A stretch of DNA of 64,000 nucleotides from Peptostreptococcus porci (GTDB lineage Bacteria; Bacillota; Clostridia; Peptostreptococcales; Peptostreptococcaceae). A program made the position numbers and the translations under genes. This document shows, piece after piece, positions 16,953 through 26,201 of this stretch (position 1 is the stretch's first letter; each line of letters begins with the position of its first letter). Where the stretch lies: assembly GCF_009695815.1 (NCBI RefSeq), contig NZ_VUNE01000005.1, forward strand, positions 186,001 through 250,000. Direction: 5' to 3'. The notes under the pieces were generated by a model. It was not told where the DNA came from. It was given only the letters and a program-made list of their open reading frames with translations, and ran no database searches.

Positions 16953-18788
16953 ATGAGTAGATTATATATTAATACACCAGACGCTGCACAATTAGTTGTA
17001 GAAGGTCTATACAAAGATATCGAAAGAAGAATAATAGCAAGCCCCCCTGGAATTTGTCCAGTAGAGGCATCCATTGCATTTCTAAAACTTTGTCATGCAC
17101 AAACTTGTGGAAAATGTGTACCCTGTAGAGTCGGCTTGGGTAAATTACAGCAACTTATGGAAAACGTTCTAGACAATAAGGCAACAGAGAAAACTCTGGA
17201 AATGATTGAGCATACAGCTATTTCCATTATCAATTCTGCAGACTGTGCAATAGGAACTGAAGCCGCCCAAATGGTATTATCCGGAGTAATGGGATTCAGA
17301 GATGACTATATTTCGCACATAAAGAAAAACAAGTGCTCTATGGATAGAAATATTTCCGTTCCATGTGTAACACTATGTCCAGCAGGAGTTGATATTCCTG
17401 GATACATTGCTCTAGTTGGAGAAGGCAGATATGCCGATGCAGTAAGGCTTGTCAGAAAGGACAACCCATTCCCTACAGCTTGTGCATTGGTATGTGAGCA
17501 TCCTTGTGAGGCAAGGTGTCGAAGAACTTTTGTCGATGCACCATTGAATATAAGAGGCTTGAAAAAATATGCATCAGATCATGCCGGAGTAGTTCCACCA
17601 CCACCTTGTGCTGATAGCACTGGCAAAAAAGTTGCCATAGTTGGTGGAGGCCCAAGTGGTTTAAGTGCAGCGTACTATCTATCACTTATGGGACATAAGG
17701 TCGAAGTATTTGAAGAAAAAGACAAGCTTGGTGGAATGCTTAGATACGGTATACCAAACTACAGACTACCTAGAGAAAGACTTCAAGAGGATATCGATGC
17801 GATACTTGCCACAGGAGTCGAAGTTCATACCAATGTTGAAATTGGAAAAGATTTAAAAATCGAAAAGCTTGCAAATGAATATGATGCTGTATATATCGCA
17901 ATCGGTGCCCATGACGACAAAAAACTTGGAATCGAGGGTGAAAATTCAAACGGAGTCGTTTCTGCAGTGGAAATGCTGAAAAAAATCGGAGACGAGGATT
18001 ATCCAGATTTAACTGGAAAACGTGTCGTAGTAATAGGCGGTGGTAATGTCGCAATGGACGTTGCTCGTACGTCAATCAGATGCAATGCTGAAAAAGTAAC
18101 GATAGCATATAGAAGAAGACAGGAGGATATGACGTGCTTAGTAGAAGAAATCGAAGGTGCTATAGCAGAAGGATGCGATCTACAAACATTAATGTCTCCT
18201 GAAAGAATAGAATTTGATGAAAACAACAACACAACTGCTCTATGGGTAAAACCACAAATAGTTGGTGAAATGGACTCCGCTGGTAGACCTAGACCTAGAA
18301 ATGCAAATAGTGATTCAGTTCGCTTGGAATGTGATCATGTAATAGTGGCGATAGGACAAAATATAGAATCAAAGCATTTTAAAGAATTTGGAATGCCAGT
18401 AAAAAGAGGTATTATAGAAGCCCTTAACTCAAGTGAAATAGAAAACCTTCCAGGTGTGTTCGCCGGTGGTGACTGTGTTACAGGTCCAGCTACAGTAATC
18501 AAAGCCATCGGTGCCGGAAAGGTTGCCGCTGCAAATATAGATGAATACCTTGGATACAATCACCTAATAAGTGTTGACATTGACCTTCCACATATCAGAT
18601 GGGATGACAGAAAGCCATGTGCAAGATCAAATATGAAGGAAGTTCCAGTAGACGAAAGAAAAGATAACTTCGATGAAATCGAATACGGTCTGACTGCTGA
18701 CGAGGCTGCTCAGGAAGCCTCAAGATGCTTGAGATGTGATCATTTCGGATGGGGTAACTTTAGAGGAGGTAGAACATCAAGATGGTAA
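16953..18788 (+). CDS. NuoF-type Fe-S segment fused to a GltD/NfnB-type flavoprotein
   Basis: The N-terminal 110 residues match the end of NuoF/HydB subunits, with a 4Fe-4S site of CGKCVPC near residues 47-53 and a fourth Cys in SADCAIGTEA. The flavin- and NADH-binding part of NuoF is missing. From about residue 125 the protein is a glutamate-synthase-small-subunit fold: cysteine-rich LCPAGVDIPGY and CEHPCEARCRR, an FAD site VAIVGGGPSGLSAAYYL near 227, an NAD(P) site VVIGGGNVAMDVARTS near 360, and AGGDCVTGPATVIKAIGAG. It overlaps the hydrogenase by seven bases, implying one complex. It probably passes electrons between NAD(P)H, ferredoxin and the hydrogenase; whether it bifurcates electrons is inference. 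Confidence 0.88.
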   Translation: MSRLYINTPDAAQLVVEGLYKDIERRIIASPPGICPVEASIAFLKLCHAQTCGKCVPCRVGLGKLQQLMENVLDNKATEKTLEMIEHTAISIINSADCAIGTEAAQMVLSGVMGFRDDYISHIKKNKCSMDRNISVPCVTLCPAGVDIPGYIALVGEGRYADAVRLVRKDNPFPTACALVCEHPCEARCRRTFVDAPLNIRGLKKYASDHAGVVPPPPCADSTGKKVAIVGGGPSGLSAAYYLSLMGHKVEVFEEKDKLGGMLRYGIPNYRLPRERLQEDIDAILATGVEVHTNVEIGKDLKIEKLANEYDAVYIAIGAHDDKKLGIEGENSNGVVSAVEMLKKIGDEDYPDLTGKRVVVIGGGNVAMDVARTSIRCNAEKVTIAYRRRQEDMTCLVEEIEGAIAEGCDLQTLMSPERIEFDENNNTTALWVKPQIVGEMDSAGRPRPRNANSDSVRLECDHVIVAIGQNIESKHFKEFGMPVKRGIIEALNSSEIENLPGVFAGGDCVTGPATVIKAIGAGKVAAANIDEYLGYNHLISVDIDLPHIRWDDRKPCARSNMKEVPVDERKDNFDEIEYGLTADEAAQEASRCLRCDHFGWGNFRGGRTSRW

Positions 18789-20554
18789 AATTAACTATAG
18801 ATAATCAACAAATAGAAGTTAAAGAAGGAACTAAAATAATTGATGCTGCCGTTTTGGCTGGAGTTAAAATCCCTAGGCTGTGTTTCCTTCGAGATTTAAA
18901 TGAAATTGGCGCTTGTAGAGTCTGCGTCGTTGAAGTGGAAGGCAAGGAAAAATTATTGACATCATGCAATAACGTTGTAAAAGAAGGTATGGTAATAAGA
19001 ACTAACAGTCCTAAGGTACGAAATGCCAGAAGGACAAACGTTGAATTAATACTATCTCAGCACGACTTTAAGTGTGCCACTTGCGTTAGAAGTGGAAACT
19101 GCTCACTTCAGGAAATTTCAAATGATTTAAATGTATTAAATGTAAATTTCGACATAGACTTTGAACAGAGAAGCTGGAATCCCGACTTCCCTCTTCAAAA
19201 AGACTTTTCAAAATGTATAAAATGTATGAGATGTATCCAAGTCTGTGACAAGATACAGAGTCTAAATATATGGGATATCGTGAACAGTGGATATCGTACA
19301 ACGGTGGATGTTTCTTGGAATAGAAATATAGAGCAAGCCGACTGTTCCTTATGTGGACAATGTATCACACACTGTCCAGTCGGTGCATTGATGGTTAGAA
19401 ATGACATAGACAAGGTATACAAGGCATTAGAAGATCCAGAGCTAATAACAGTTGTTCAGGTGGCACCTGCCGTTAGAACTGCTTGGGCAGAATTTTTGAA
19501 TGTGGATGACAGCCATGCAACTACTGGATTGATGGTAGCATCTCTAAAAAGAATAGGCTTTGACTATGTCTTTGATACTAATTTCAGTGCAGACCTTACT
19601 ATAATGGAAGAAGGTACTGAATTCTTGGAGCTATACTCTGAAGGAAACATGAAGTATCCTCTATTCACATCATGTTGCCCTGGTTGGGTGAGATTTATGA
19701 AATCTCAGTACCCAGATATGGTTAAATACCTTTCCACATCAAAATCTCCACAGCAGATGTTTGGTGCAGTAGCAAAATCATACTATGCCGACATATTGGG
19801 GGTAAATCCAAATAAAATCTTCTGTGTTTCTATAATGCCATGTTCGGCAAAGAAGCATGAGGCTGGAATCCCTTCAATAAATGATTCACAAGCAGATAGA
19901 GATGTCGATGTCGTTATAACGACTAGAGAATTGGAAAAAATCATCAAAGCCGAAAATTTGGATTTCACAATGCTAAAAGAAGAATCATTTGATTCCCCAC
20001 TTGGAATTGGAAGTGGCGCTGGTGCAATATTTGGAGTTACTGGCGGAGTTATGGAAGCTGCGTTGAGATCTGCTTATTTCCTAGTGACTGGTAAGAACCC
20101 AGATCCCGATTCATTTAAATCTGTAAGGGGTAATAAAGGCTGGAAGGAGTCAAAATTCAACATAGATGGAAATCAAGTAAATGTGGCAGTTGTCAGTGGT
20201 CTTGGAAATGCTAGAAAACTTATGGACAGCATAATTAAGGGTGATGTGAAATATGATTTTGTAGAGGTAATGGCATGTCCCGGTGGATGTTCTGGTGGTG
20301 GAGGACAACCTATTAGAGAAGGTATGGAACTCGCTAGCGCTAGAGGAGAAAAGCTATATGATATTGATAGATCAATGTACTTGAGATATTCTCACGAAAA
20401 TCCATCAATCAAAAAACTGTATGACGACTATCTAGAAAAACCAAGCTCTCACTTGGCTCATAAGCTTCTTCATACTGATCACGAATCATGGGATACTCCT
20501 CTTTCACCATTGATAACGATGGTACAGGATGAAAATTTCTTTGACGAGTATTAA
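18782..20554 (+). CDS. hydA: [FeFe] hydrogenase catalytic subunit
   Basis: A 590-residue group A hydrogenase. In order it has a 2Fe-2S ferredoxin domain (C-x10-C-x2-C pattern around residues 34-48), a His/Cys 4Fe-4S site (QHDFKCATCVRSGNC), two 4Fe-4S motifs (CIKCMRCIQVC and CSLCGQCITHCP), then the H-cluster domain with L1 TSCCPGW near 296, L2 MPCSAKKHE near 350 and L3 MACPGGCSGGGGQP near 497. All H-cluster cysteines are present, so it should be active in H2 production or uptake. Maturation genes hydE, hydF and hydG are not in the window. Confidence 0.97.
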   Translation: MVKLTIDNQQIEVKEGTKIIDAAVLAGVKIPRLCFLRDLNEIGACRVCVVEVEGKEKLLTSCNNVVKEGMVIRTNSPKVRNARRTNVELILSQHDFKCATCVRSGNCSLQEISNDLNVLNVNFDIDFEQRSWNPDFPLQKDFSKCIKCMRCIQVCDKIQSLNIWDIVNSGYRTTVDVSWNRNIEQADCSLCGQCITHCPVGALMVRNDIDKVYKALEDPELITVVQVAPAVRTAWAEFLNVDDSHATTGLMVASLKRIGFDYVFDTNFSADLTIMEEGTEFLELYSEGNMKYPLFTSCCPGWVRFMKSQYPDMVKYLSTSKSPQQMFGAVAKSYYADILGVNPNKIFCVSIMPCSAKKHEAGIPSINDSQADRDVDVVITTRELEKIIKAENLDFTMLKEESFDSPLGIGSGAGAIFGVTGGVMEAALRSAYFLVTGKNPDPDSFKSVRGNKGWKESKFNIDGNQVNVAVVSGLGNARKLMDSIIKGDVKYDFVEVMACPGGCSGGGGQPIREGMELASARGEKLYDIDRSMYLRYSHENPSIKKLYDDYLEKPSSHLAHKLLHTDHESWDTPLSPLITMVQDENFFDEY

Positions 20555-20581
20555 ATCAAAAGTAGCTAACTCATAAGAGTA

Positions 20582-20712
20582 ACAAATAAAAGGCATACCC
20601 ACATTCTTCACTAATGATGCACCTCCAAAAGTTAGACCTAAAAATCTAACGGTTAAGAGGGCACATCAAATGAAATGAATGTATGATATGCCTTTTTATT
20701 TGTATTTTTTTA
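20582..20712 (+). terminator. Hydrogenase operon terminator with a long structured loop
   Basis: A 16-bp outer stem pairs AAATAAAAGGCATA with TATGCCTTTTTATTT (one bulged base) and is followed by a T-rich tail. Between the arms is about 90 nt holding further nested stems: ACATTC/GAATGT, TGATG/CATCA, and GTTAGA/TCTAAC. The outer arms alone form a normal terminator, so the inside looks inserted. Confidence 0.75.
20615..20668. mobile_element. Small palindromic insertion, possibly IS3-type ends
   Basis: The 54-bp segment is flanked by TGATG and CATCA and carries CACCTCCAAAAGTTAGA facing TCTAAC. CACCTCCAAAAGTTAGA resembles the terminal repeats of IS3/IS150-group elements as I remember them, so this may be a solo pair of ends or a minimal MITE. 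No transposase is present, and the assignment is from memory only. Confidence 0.35.
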
Positions 20713-20839
20713 TTTGTGCCTTCCTTACGAGTTTTGTAAGTAGATTTTTTACTAAAATTTTAATATCTATATTTTCAACAACTTCATTAGCTATCCTTGA
20801 AATATGATTTTCTAGTATCCAATCAAGTAAATCAGATGA
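20696..20839 (-). pseudogene. Open frame without a start, possible gene remnant
   Basis: Downstream of the RNase G-like gene and in the same direction, 47 codons stay open with protein-like composition (SDLLDWILENHISRIANEVV near the beginning, a basic end LTKLVRKAQIKKYK). No start codon occurs in the frame, and a TAG precedes it, with more open codons before that. It overlaps the hydrogenase terminator at its end. It could be a decayed gene end or chance. Confidence 0.2.
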
Positions 20840-20890
20840 CTATTGTAGTTGATTCACATTATAATCTATATATGATATTTGATTATTATT

Positions 20891-22366
20891 TTAAACGATT
20901 TTATTTACTCTTATTTCCATATTGTATTTCTCTTTCAATTTATCCAATATATGCGCTCTGCTTGTCAGCAGCTTATCATTGAATATCAGCTCATGTTTAA
21001 ACTCTGCACCAGCTTCTACAAATTTTTCAATACATTCTTTTAGCCCCCCCACTCCATCTATTGAATAAATATTCAAGATATTTTTGTTTAAATGGTATTT
21101 TGTATAAATGAGAAGTCGCTCTAGATCATCAATCAAGGAATCATCTGATTTTATATCAGAAATTCCGTCCTTCAAATAATAGCTCTCAAATGAGTCATTT
21201 TTTCTCATTCTTGAAATTTCCAGCAGACCAAGCTTCGTAAACCCATGAATTTTACTTTTTCTATCGTCGCATCCAAATTTTCTGTTCATTTCATCTATGA
21301 TTTTTTCTCTATTTTCCTCTTTTTTCATATCGATAAAATCTACCAAAATTATTCCAGAAATATCTCTTACCATAATTTGATCTGAAATTTCGGATGCTGC
21401 AGATAAGTTTATATTTAGTATTGTGTTTTCGTAATCTCCAGTTCCTATATTTCTACCTGAATTCACATCCACAACAGTCATAGCCTCAGTCTTATCAATC
21501 ACAATATATGCTCCCTTATCCATCCAAATCTTTCTAGCTTTGTATTTTTTCAGCATATTATTAATACCATATGACTCAAAAACATCTACTCCAGACAACT
21601 TGACAATTTTGGTAAGATTTTCTCTGCCATCTCCCTTAACAATATTTTTGATATCCTCTAGAAAAATTTCGTCTTTGGCAAAACTCCCCTCAAACGAGCA
21701 AACAATTTTCTCTACGTTATCACCAAAATTAAATTCAATAAACTTTAATATCTCTCCGCCACTACTGAATATGCACTCAGGTTCAAATTTCTGTTCATAT
21801 AATCGTTGAATATCAGCATATTCCTTACATACCTTTTCAATGTCTTTTTTTAGTCTGTCCTTTTCCAAACCAATAGACTCTGTTCTGATAATAAATCCAC
21901 GTTTTACGTTCAGCTCAGAAATTATCTCTTCCACAATACTTCCCAATCTATTACGCTCATGTGAGGATTTTATCTTGCTCGAAAAAAGTATTTTTTCGCC
22001 ATTTGATACCAAAACGACATATCTTCCCTGTATGCTTATATCTGTGGAAAACTTTGCTCTTTTTAGCCCCTTTTCTTCCTTTATCAGCTGAACCATCACA
22101 TTGTCGCCGATATTCAGAGAACTATTGGGATATAATGCTTCAAGCTTATTTAAATTTTCTAGCTTCAAAAATCCATTATTTTCACCGCCATAATCAATAA
22201 ATACGGCATCCATAGAAGGTATTTTTTTCACTATTTTGGCTCTATAAATATTGTTTATCCTGTTGTTTGAAAAATTACTTTCAATAATTATCTTCTCGAA
22301 TTTTCCATTATTTATCACAGCTAGCTTTTTTGCATTCACAAAATTTTCAATAACAAATTGCTTCAT
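20891..22366 (-). CDS. rng: RNase E/G family protein, lacking the zinc-link
   Basis: This 491-residue protein has an S1 domain (about residues 35-120) followed by the RNase E/G catalytic core. Catalytic signatures are TEAMTVVDVNSG near residue 300, whose Asp binds Mg2+, DISGIILVDFIDM near 345, and FTKLGLLEISRMR near 390. The cysteine pair CPxCxG that forms the zinc-link in E. coli RNase E/G does not follow; the C-terminal 90 residues are divergent. Family enzymes cut single-stranded AU-rich RNA. It lies 14 bp downstream of two radical-SAM-associated genes, a common Firmicutes arrangement. Confidence 0.88.
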   Translation of the reverse strand: MKQFVIENFVNAKKLAVINNGKFEKIIIESNFSNNRINNIYRAKIVKKIPSMDAVFIDYGGENNGFLKLENLNKLEALYPNSSLNIGDNVMVQLIKEEKGLKRAKFSTDISIQGRYVVLVSNGEKILFSSKIKSSHERNRLGSIVEEIISELNVKRGFIIRTESIGLEKDRLKKDIEKVCKEYADIQRLYEQKFEPECIFSSGGEILKFIEFNFGDNVEKIVCSFEGSFAKDEIFLEDIKNIVKGDGRENLTKIVKLSGVDVFESYGINNMLKKYKARKIWMDKGAYIVIDKTEAMTVVDVNSGRNIGTGDYENTILNINLSAASEISDQIMVRDISGIILVDFIDMKKEENREKIIDEMNRKFGCDDRKSKIHGFTKLGLLEISRMRKNDSFESYYLKDGISDIKSDDSLIDDLERLLIYTKYHLNKNILNIYSIDGVGGLKECIEKFVEAGAEFKHELIFNDKLLTSRAHILDKLKEKYNMEIRVNKIV

Positions 22367-22380
22367 AATACACCTAATTT

Positions 22381-23079
22381 CTATATTGGGCTTACCAGTT
22401 CACCTTGCTCGACAAAATACAAATCATTTCTGATAACATCAACTTCCAAAGGATCGATCGAAACGTCCAGCAGCTCAATTAATTTAGGCAAAAATACGTT
22501 TGTATTTAGATTTTTTATCGAACCTGTTGAGATTATTGAATTTATTGTTATTTTATCATCCTCAACAGATTTCACTTCCAAGCTTTTTATCATAGGTATG
22601 ATATCCATCTCGACTAATTTTCCTTTTTTGTTCTTCTTCGTAACATTCAACATATCCAATGACAGTATTTTATCAATTTTATCACTTACTTCAGACTTTG
22701 TAAAATTATCCACATTTTCAATAACAAAATCGTAATTCCCGTATTCAATATTACCTGCCAAAGATTTTACGCCAGTTTGTATTTCCACACATTTGATAAA
22801 GTCCATACCTTCTGGCAACTGGTTGTTAATCTTTTCCACCAATAATTCTGGAGATATATCATCCTCGATTTCAATATCTACATATTCTCCATGGCTTTCT
22901 ACCCCCAAAGCAAGTGCATTACCATAGCTCATTTTGGGATGAGGATTAAATCCCTGCGAGTATGATAGCCTGACCGCTGCCCTTCTGAATACCCTTTGAA
23001 ATAGACGTTGAACGTCTAGGTGAGAAATATATTTCATATCGCCCAGCTTTGTAAATTTAATTCTCATTATTTTAGACAT
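22381..23079 (-). CDS. TIGR03936 family radical-SAM-linked protein (DUF2344)
   Basis: About 232 residues beginning MSKIMRIKFTKLGDMKYISH with the family signature YSQGFNPHPKMSYGNALALGVES. The protein is linked to the radical SAM enzyme encoded directly upstream, with overlapping stop and start (TAATG). An ATG is preferred over a GTG two codons earlier because AAGGGG is nine bases before it. The molecular role is not established; the genomic link to RNase G and ribosomal protein genes suggests RNA or ribosome modification (inference). Confidence 0.87.
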   Translation of the reverse strand: MSKIMRIKFTKLGDMKYISHLDVQRLFQRVFRRAAVRLSYSQGFNPHPKMSYGNALALGVESHGEYVDIEIEDDISPELLVEKINNQLPEGMDFIKCVEIQTGVKSLAGNIEYGNYDFVIENVDNFTKSEVSDKIDKILSLDMLNVTKKNKKGKLVEMDIIPMIKSLEVKSVEDDKITINSIISTGSIKNLNTNVFLPKLIELLDVSIDPLEVDVIRNDLYFVEQGELVSPI

Positions 23080-24971
23080 TAACACAATCCCCTTCCAATA
23101 TCATTAACATTGACTCCACAGCCCTTACATCCCCACCTGCAATCTTCAGTCAATTCATTATTCTTGGCTTTCTCATTTTCTCTGATTAAGAACGCCTTTG
23201 TTACACCTACATCTATATGATCCCATGGCAATACTTCTTCGTAGCTTCTCTCCCTATGAGCATAAAAACTAGGATCCAAGCCACAAGCATCAAAGCATCT
23301 CATCCATCTATCAAAATCAAAATGCTCTGACCAACCGTCAAATTTAGAACCATTATTAAATGCTTCCAATAGTACCTTTCCGAGCCTTCTATCTCCTCTG
23401 GAGAAAATAGCTTCCATCAAGCTAGATTTCGATTCATGATAGTTGTATTTTATATTTCCATTTCTCAATCTTCCAACAAGATATTTTTGCTTCTCTCTTA
23501 TTTCCTCCTGAGTATCTTGTCCATGCCACTGAAATGGTGTAAAAGCTTTTGGCACAAAGGTTGAAGTTGATACAGTTACCCCAAATTTATTTCTCAATTT
23601 ACCACCATTTATATCTCTGTAAATATCAATAACCTCATAAGCCAAATCTCTAATTCCATCCAAATCCTCATATGTTTCAGTAGGTAATCCAATCATAAAG
23701 TACAGCTTCACACTGTTCCATCCCATCTGAAATGCCTTGCCAACAGCATTTCTCAAATCCTCTTCAGTAACTCCTTTGTTGATTACATCTCTCATTCTCT
23801 GAGAACCTGCTTCTGGAGCAAAAGTTAGTCCAGTTTTTCTTACCTGTTGAATCTTTTCAGCAATTTCCATCGAGAAATTATCAAGTCGCAAGGATGGTAA
23901 AGATACGCCTATATTCTGAGATGCATACTCATCAACCAAGAAATCTGTTATCTCTTCAATATGACTATAGTCACTTGTGCTCAAGGATGACAATGAAATT
24001 TCATCATATCCAGTATTTTTTATCATATTATCGACTATTCCTTTCAATCTGTCGACAGTTTTCTCTCTAATTGGTCTATATATCATACCAGCCTGACAAA
24101 ACCTACAACCTCTCGTACAGCCTCTAAACAATTCCAAAACAATTCTATCATGAATAGTTTCTATAAAAGGAACAATCATTTTCTCCGGATACTCAATTGC
24201 ATCCATATCAGTTATTATTCTCTTTCTAGGATTTTTAGGAGCATTTTCATTTATCACCTTCAATTCAGAAATAGTTCCGTCTTGATTGTATTCAAATTCG
24301 TAAAACGAAGGTATATAAACACCATCAATTTCTGATACCAGCTCTAAAAAATCTCTTTTCGTCTTCCCATTGTTGTATGGGTCAGTTTTCATCCAATCAA
24401 TATATGCCCGAACGACTTCTCTATTCAATTGCTCCCCTTCACCAAGAAGAGCTATATCAACAAAGTCAGCCATAGGTTCAACATTATACGCACACGAACC
24501 ACCCACCATAACAAGAGGACATTTTTCATCTCTGTCCTTTGAAAGTAGTGGAATATTTGCCAAATCAAGCATATTTAAAATATTTGTATAACAGAGCTCA
24601 TATTGTAGAGAAAATACCACAAAATCAAAATTAGTTATTGCCTCCCTCGATTCAAGAGCAAATAGAGGAATATTGTTTTCTCTCATCTTTTCTTCCATGT
24701 CTACTGATGGAGCATATACTCTTTCACAATACACGTCTTCATCTTGATTCAACGAATTATACAAGATATGAGACCCAAGATGGCTCATCCCCACCTCATA
24801 AACATCTGGAAAACAATGAGCATATCTTATCAAGTTTTCATCATTTGTATCCTTGTGGATTGTATTTGTTTCATTTCCCAAATATCTCGCTGGTTTTTCT
24901 ACTTTCTTTAGAATCTTTCCAAGATCTACCTTAGCAATCTCTTTATTCAATCTTTTATTTATTTTATTCAC
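23079..24971 (-). CDS. B12-binding-type radical SAM protein, TIGR03960 family
   Basis: About 630 residues. An N-terminal B12-binding-like fold is followed by a radical SAM core with the cluster motif CTRGCRFC (in ELFRGCTRGCRFCQAGMIYRP) near residue 300. A C-terminal cysteine-rich end (CRWGCKGCGVN) may hold an extra cluster. The start is probably GTG, nine bases after GGAAAGG, since the TTG six codons earlier has no site of its own. Its substrate is unknown. It is coupled to the TIGR03936 gene and followed by rng. Confidence 0.88.
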   Translation of the reverse strand: MNKINKRLNKEIAKVDLGKILKKVEKPARYLGNETNTIHKDTNDENLIRYAHCFPDVYEVGMSHLGSHILYNSLNQDEDVYCERVYAPSVDMEEKMRENNIPLFALESREAITNFDFVVFSLQYELCYTNILNMLDLANIPLLSKDRDEKCPLVMVGGSCAYNVEPMADFVDIALLGEGEQLNREVVRAYIDWMKTDPYNNGKTKRDFLELVSEIDGVYIPSFYEFEYNQDGTISELKVINENAPKNPRKRIITDMDAIEYPEKMIVPFIETIHDRIVLELFRGCTRGCRFCQAGMIYRPIREKTVDRLKGIVDNMIKNTGYDEISLSSLSTSDYSHIEEITDFLVDEYASQNIGVSLPSLRLDNFSMEIAEKIQQVRKTGLTFAPEAGSQRMRDVINKGVTEEDLRNAVGKAFQMGWNSVKLYFMIGLPTETYEDLDGIRDLAYEVIDIYRDINGGKLRNKFGVTVSTSTFVPKAFTPFQWHGQDTQEEIREKQKYLVGRLRNGNIKYNYHESKSSLMEAIFSRGDRRLGKVLLEAFNNGSKFDGWSEHFDFDRWMRCFDACGLDPSFYAHRERSYEEVLPWDHIDVGVTKAFLIRENEKAKNNELTEDCRWGCKGCGVNVNDIGRGLC

Positions 24972-25012
24972 TATTATAAACCTTTCCAAATAACCTATAT
25001 AGGCAAAAGAGG

Positions 25013-26134
25013 TTAGGAGTAAATTCCCAACCTTCTTCTCCTCAAATATACATTTAAAACAATACCAATGTTTGCAAGTGACGTTATAATCGAGCTACCA
25101 CCATAACTTACAAATGGAAGTGTCACACCGGTCACTGGCATTAAACCGACAGTCATACCTATATTCTGTATAGTCTGGTATGTAAACATTCCTGTAATGC
25201 CTACCACAATAAAAGTGCCATAAGTATTTTTCGATTTTTTTGCTATCATCAGCAATCTTGTAATCATAAGTACAAACATCACAATTACAAATAGCATTCC
25301 TATCAGTCCCAGCTCCTCGCCAATAACAGCAAAGATAAAATCTGAATCTCTTACTGGGAGGAAGTTCTCCTGATTCTGTGAGCCCAAATAAAGCCCTTTA
25401 CCAAAAATACCACCAGACCCAATTGCTATCATCGACTGCAATACCTGATAGTTTGTACTAGCTTGTGGATTGAACAAATTTAAAATTCTCACCTTTTGAT
25501 GAGGAGCCATAAAAAGATACATAATCGGTGTGAGTATCGCCGCTCCAATTATGATATTTCTTATTATTTTTTTACTCAATCCAGCAGTATAAAGCATAAA
25601 GAATATTATACACATAAACACCACAGCAGTTCCCAAATCAGGTTGCGCCAACAGCAATCCAATAAACGGAAACGCATACACAAACAACTTACCCAAAACT
25701 CTTACATTTCCAATATTGTCCTTATTGTTGTCGATGATTTTCGCATAGCTAAGAATAAAGGTGAATTTTACAATCTCAGAAGTCTGAAGATTAAAATTTC
25801 CAATCTTTATCCATGATTTTGCACCAAATTGTACATCTCCGACTCCCGGTATCAGCAATACAACCAGTAGCAAAAAACTGACAATGTACAGCTCTTTGTA
25901 ATGCTTTCCAATACTATCGTAGTCGAACATCAATAAAATTACGATTACAATTGTACCTATGCCAAAAGCCAACACCTGTTTATAAATCTGCGAGAAATCA
26001 CCTGTAACATTCGCATGAGTAGCACTACTAAGAACCACCAATCCGAACAAAAAAATTGTAAATACAATAGCTATAAGCTTCCAGTCGAGGCTTTTTACTA
26101 TTCTTATTTTTCTCTTGTAATCAATTTTTTTCAT
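25013..26134 (-). CDS. rodA: RodA, SEDS peptidoglycan polymerase of elongation
   Basis: This 373-residue integral membrane glycosyltransferase has about ten hydrophobic helices and the SEDS signatures AQPDLGTAVVF, KVRILNLFNPQ, GSGGIFGKGLYLGSQ and VTGVTLPFVSYGGSS. The Asp in QPDLGTA is the residue equated with catalysis in RodA. It polymerises lipid II together with PBP2, encoded upstream. A strong terminator lies between the two genes, so rodA expression may be lower or rely on readthrough. Confidence 0.95.
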   Translation of the reverse strand: MKKIDYKRKIRIVKSLDWKLIAIVFTIFLFGLVVLSSATHANVTGDFSQIYKQVLAFGIGTIVIVILLMFDYDSIGKHYKELYIVSFLLLVVLLIPGVGDVQFGAKSWIKIGNFNLQTSEIVKFTFILSYAKIIDNNKDNIGNVRVLGKLFVYAFPFIGLLLAQPDLGTAVVFMCIIFFMLYTAGLSKKIIRNIIIGAAILTPIMYLFMAPHQKVRILNLFNPQASTNYQVLQSMIAIGSGGIFGKGLYLGSQNQENFLPVRDSDFIFAVIGEELGLIGMLFVIVMFVLMITRLLMIAKKSKNTYGTFIVVGITGMFTYQTIQNIGMTVGLMPVTGVTLPFVSYGGSSIITSLANIGIVLNVYLRRRRLGIYS

Positions 26135-26163
26135 CTAACTGCCTACTTCCCCATATATTTGTA

Positions 26164-26201
26164 AAAAATCTGCCAGAATCTTATTGTTCTGGCTGATTTT
26201 T
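26164..26201 (-). terminator. Terminator overlapping the 3' end of mrdA
   Basis: On the minus strand AAATCAGCCAGAA pairs with TTCTGGCAGATTT, followed by TTTAC. The left arm includes the last codons and stop of mrdA. It would attenuate transcription into rodA. Confidence 0.75.
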
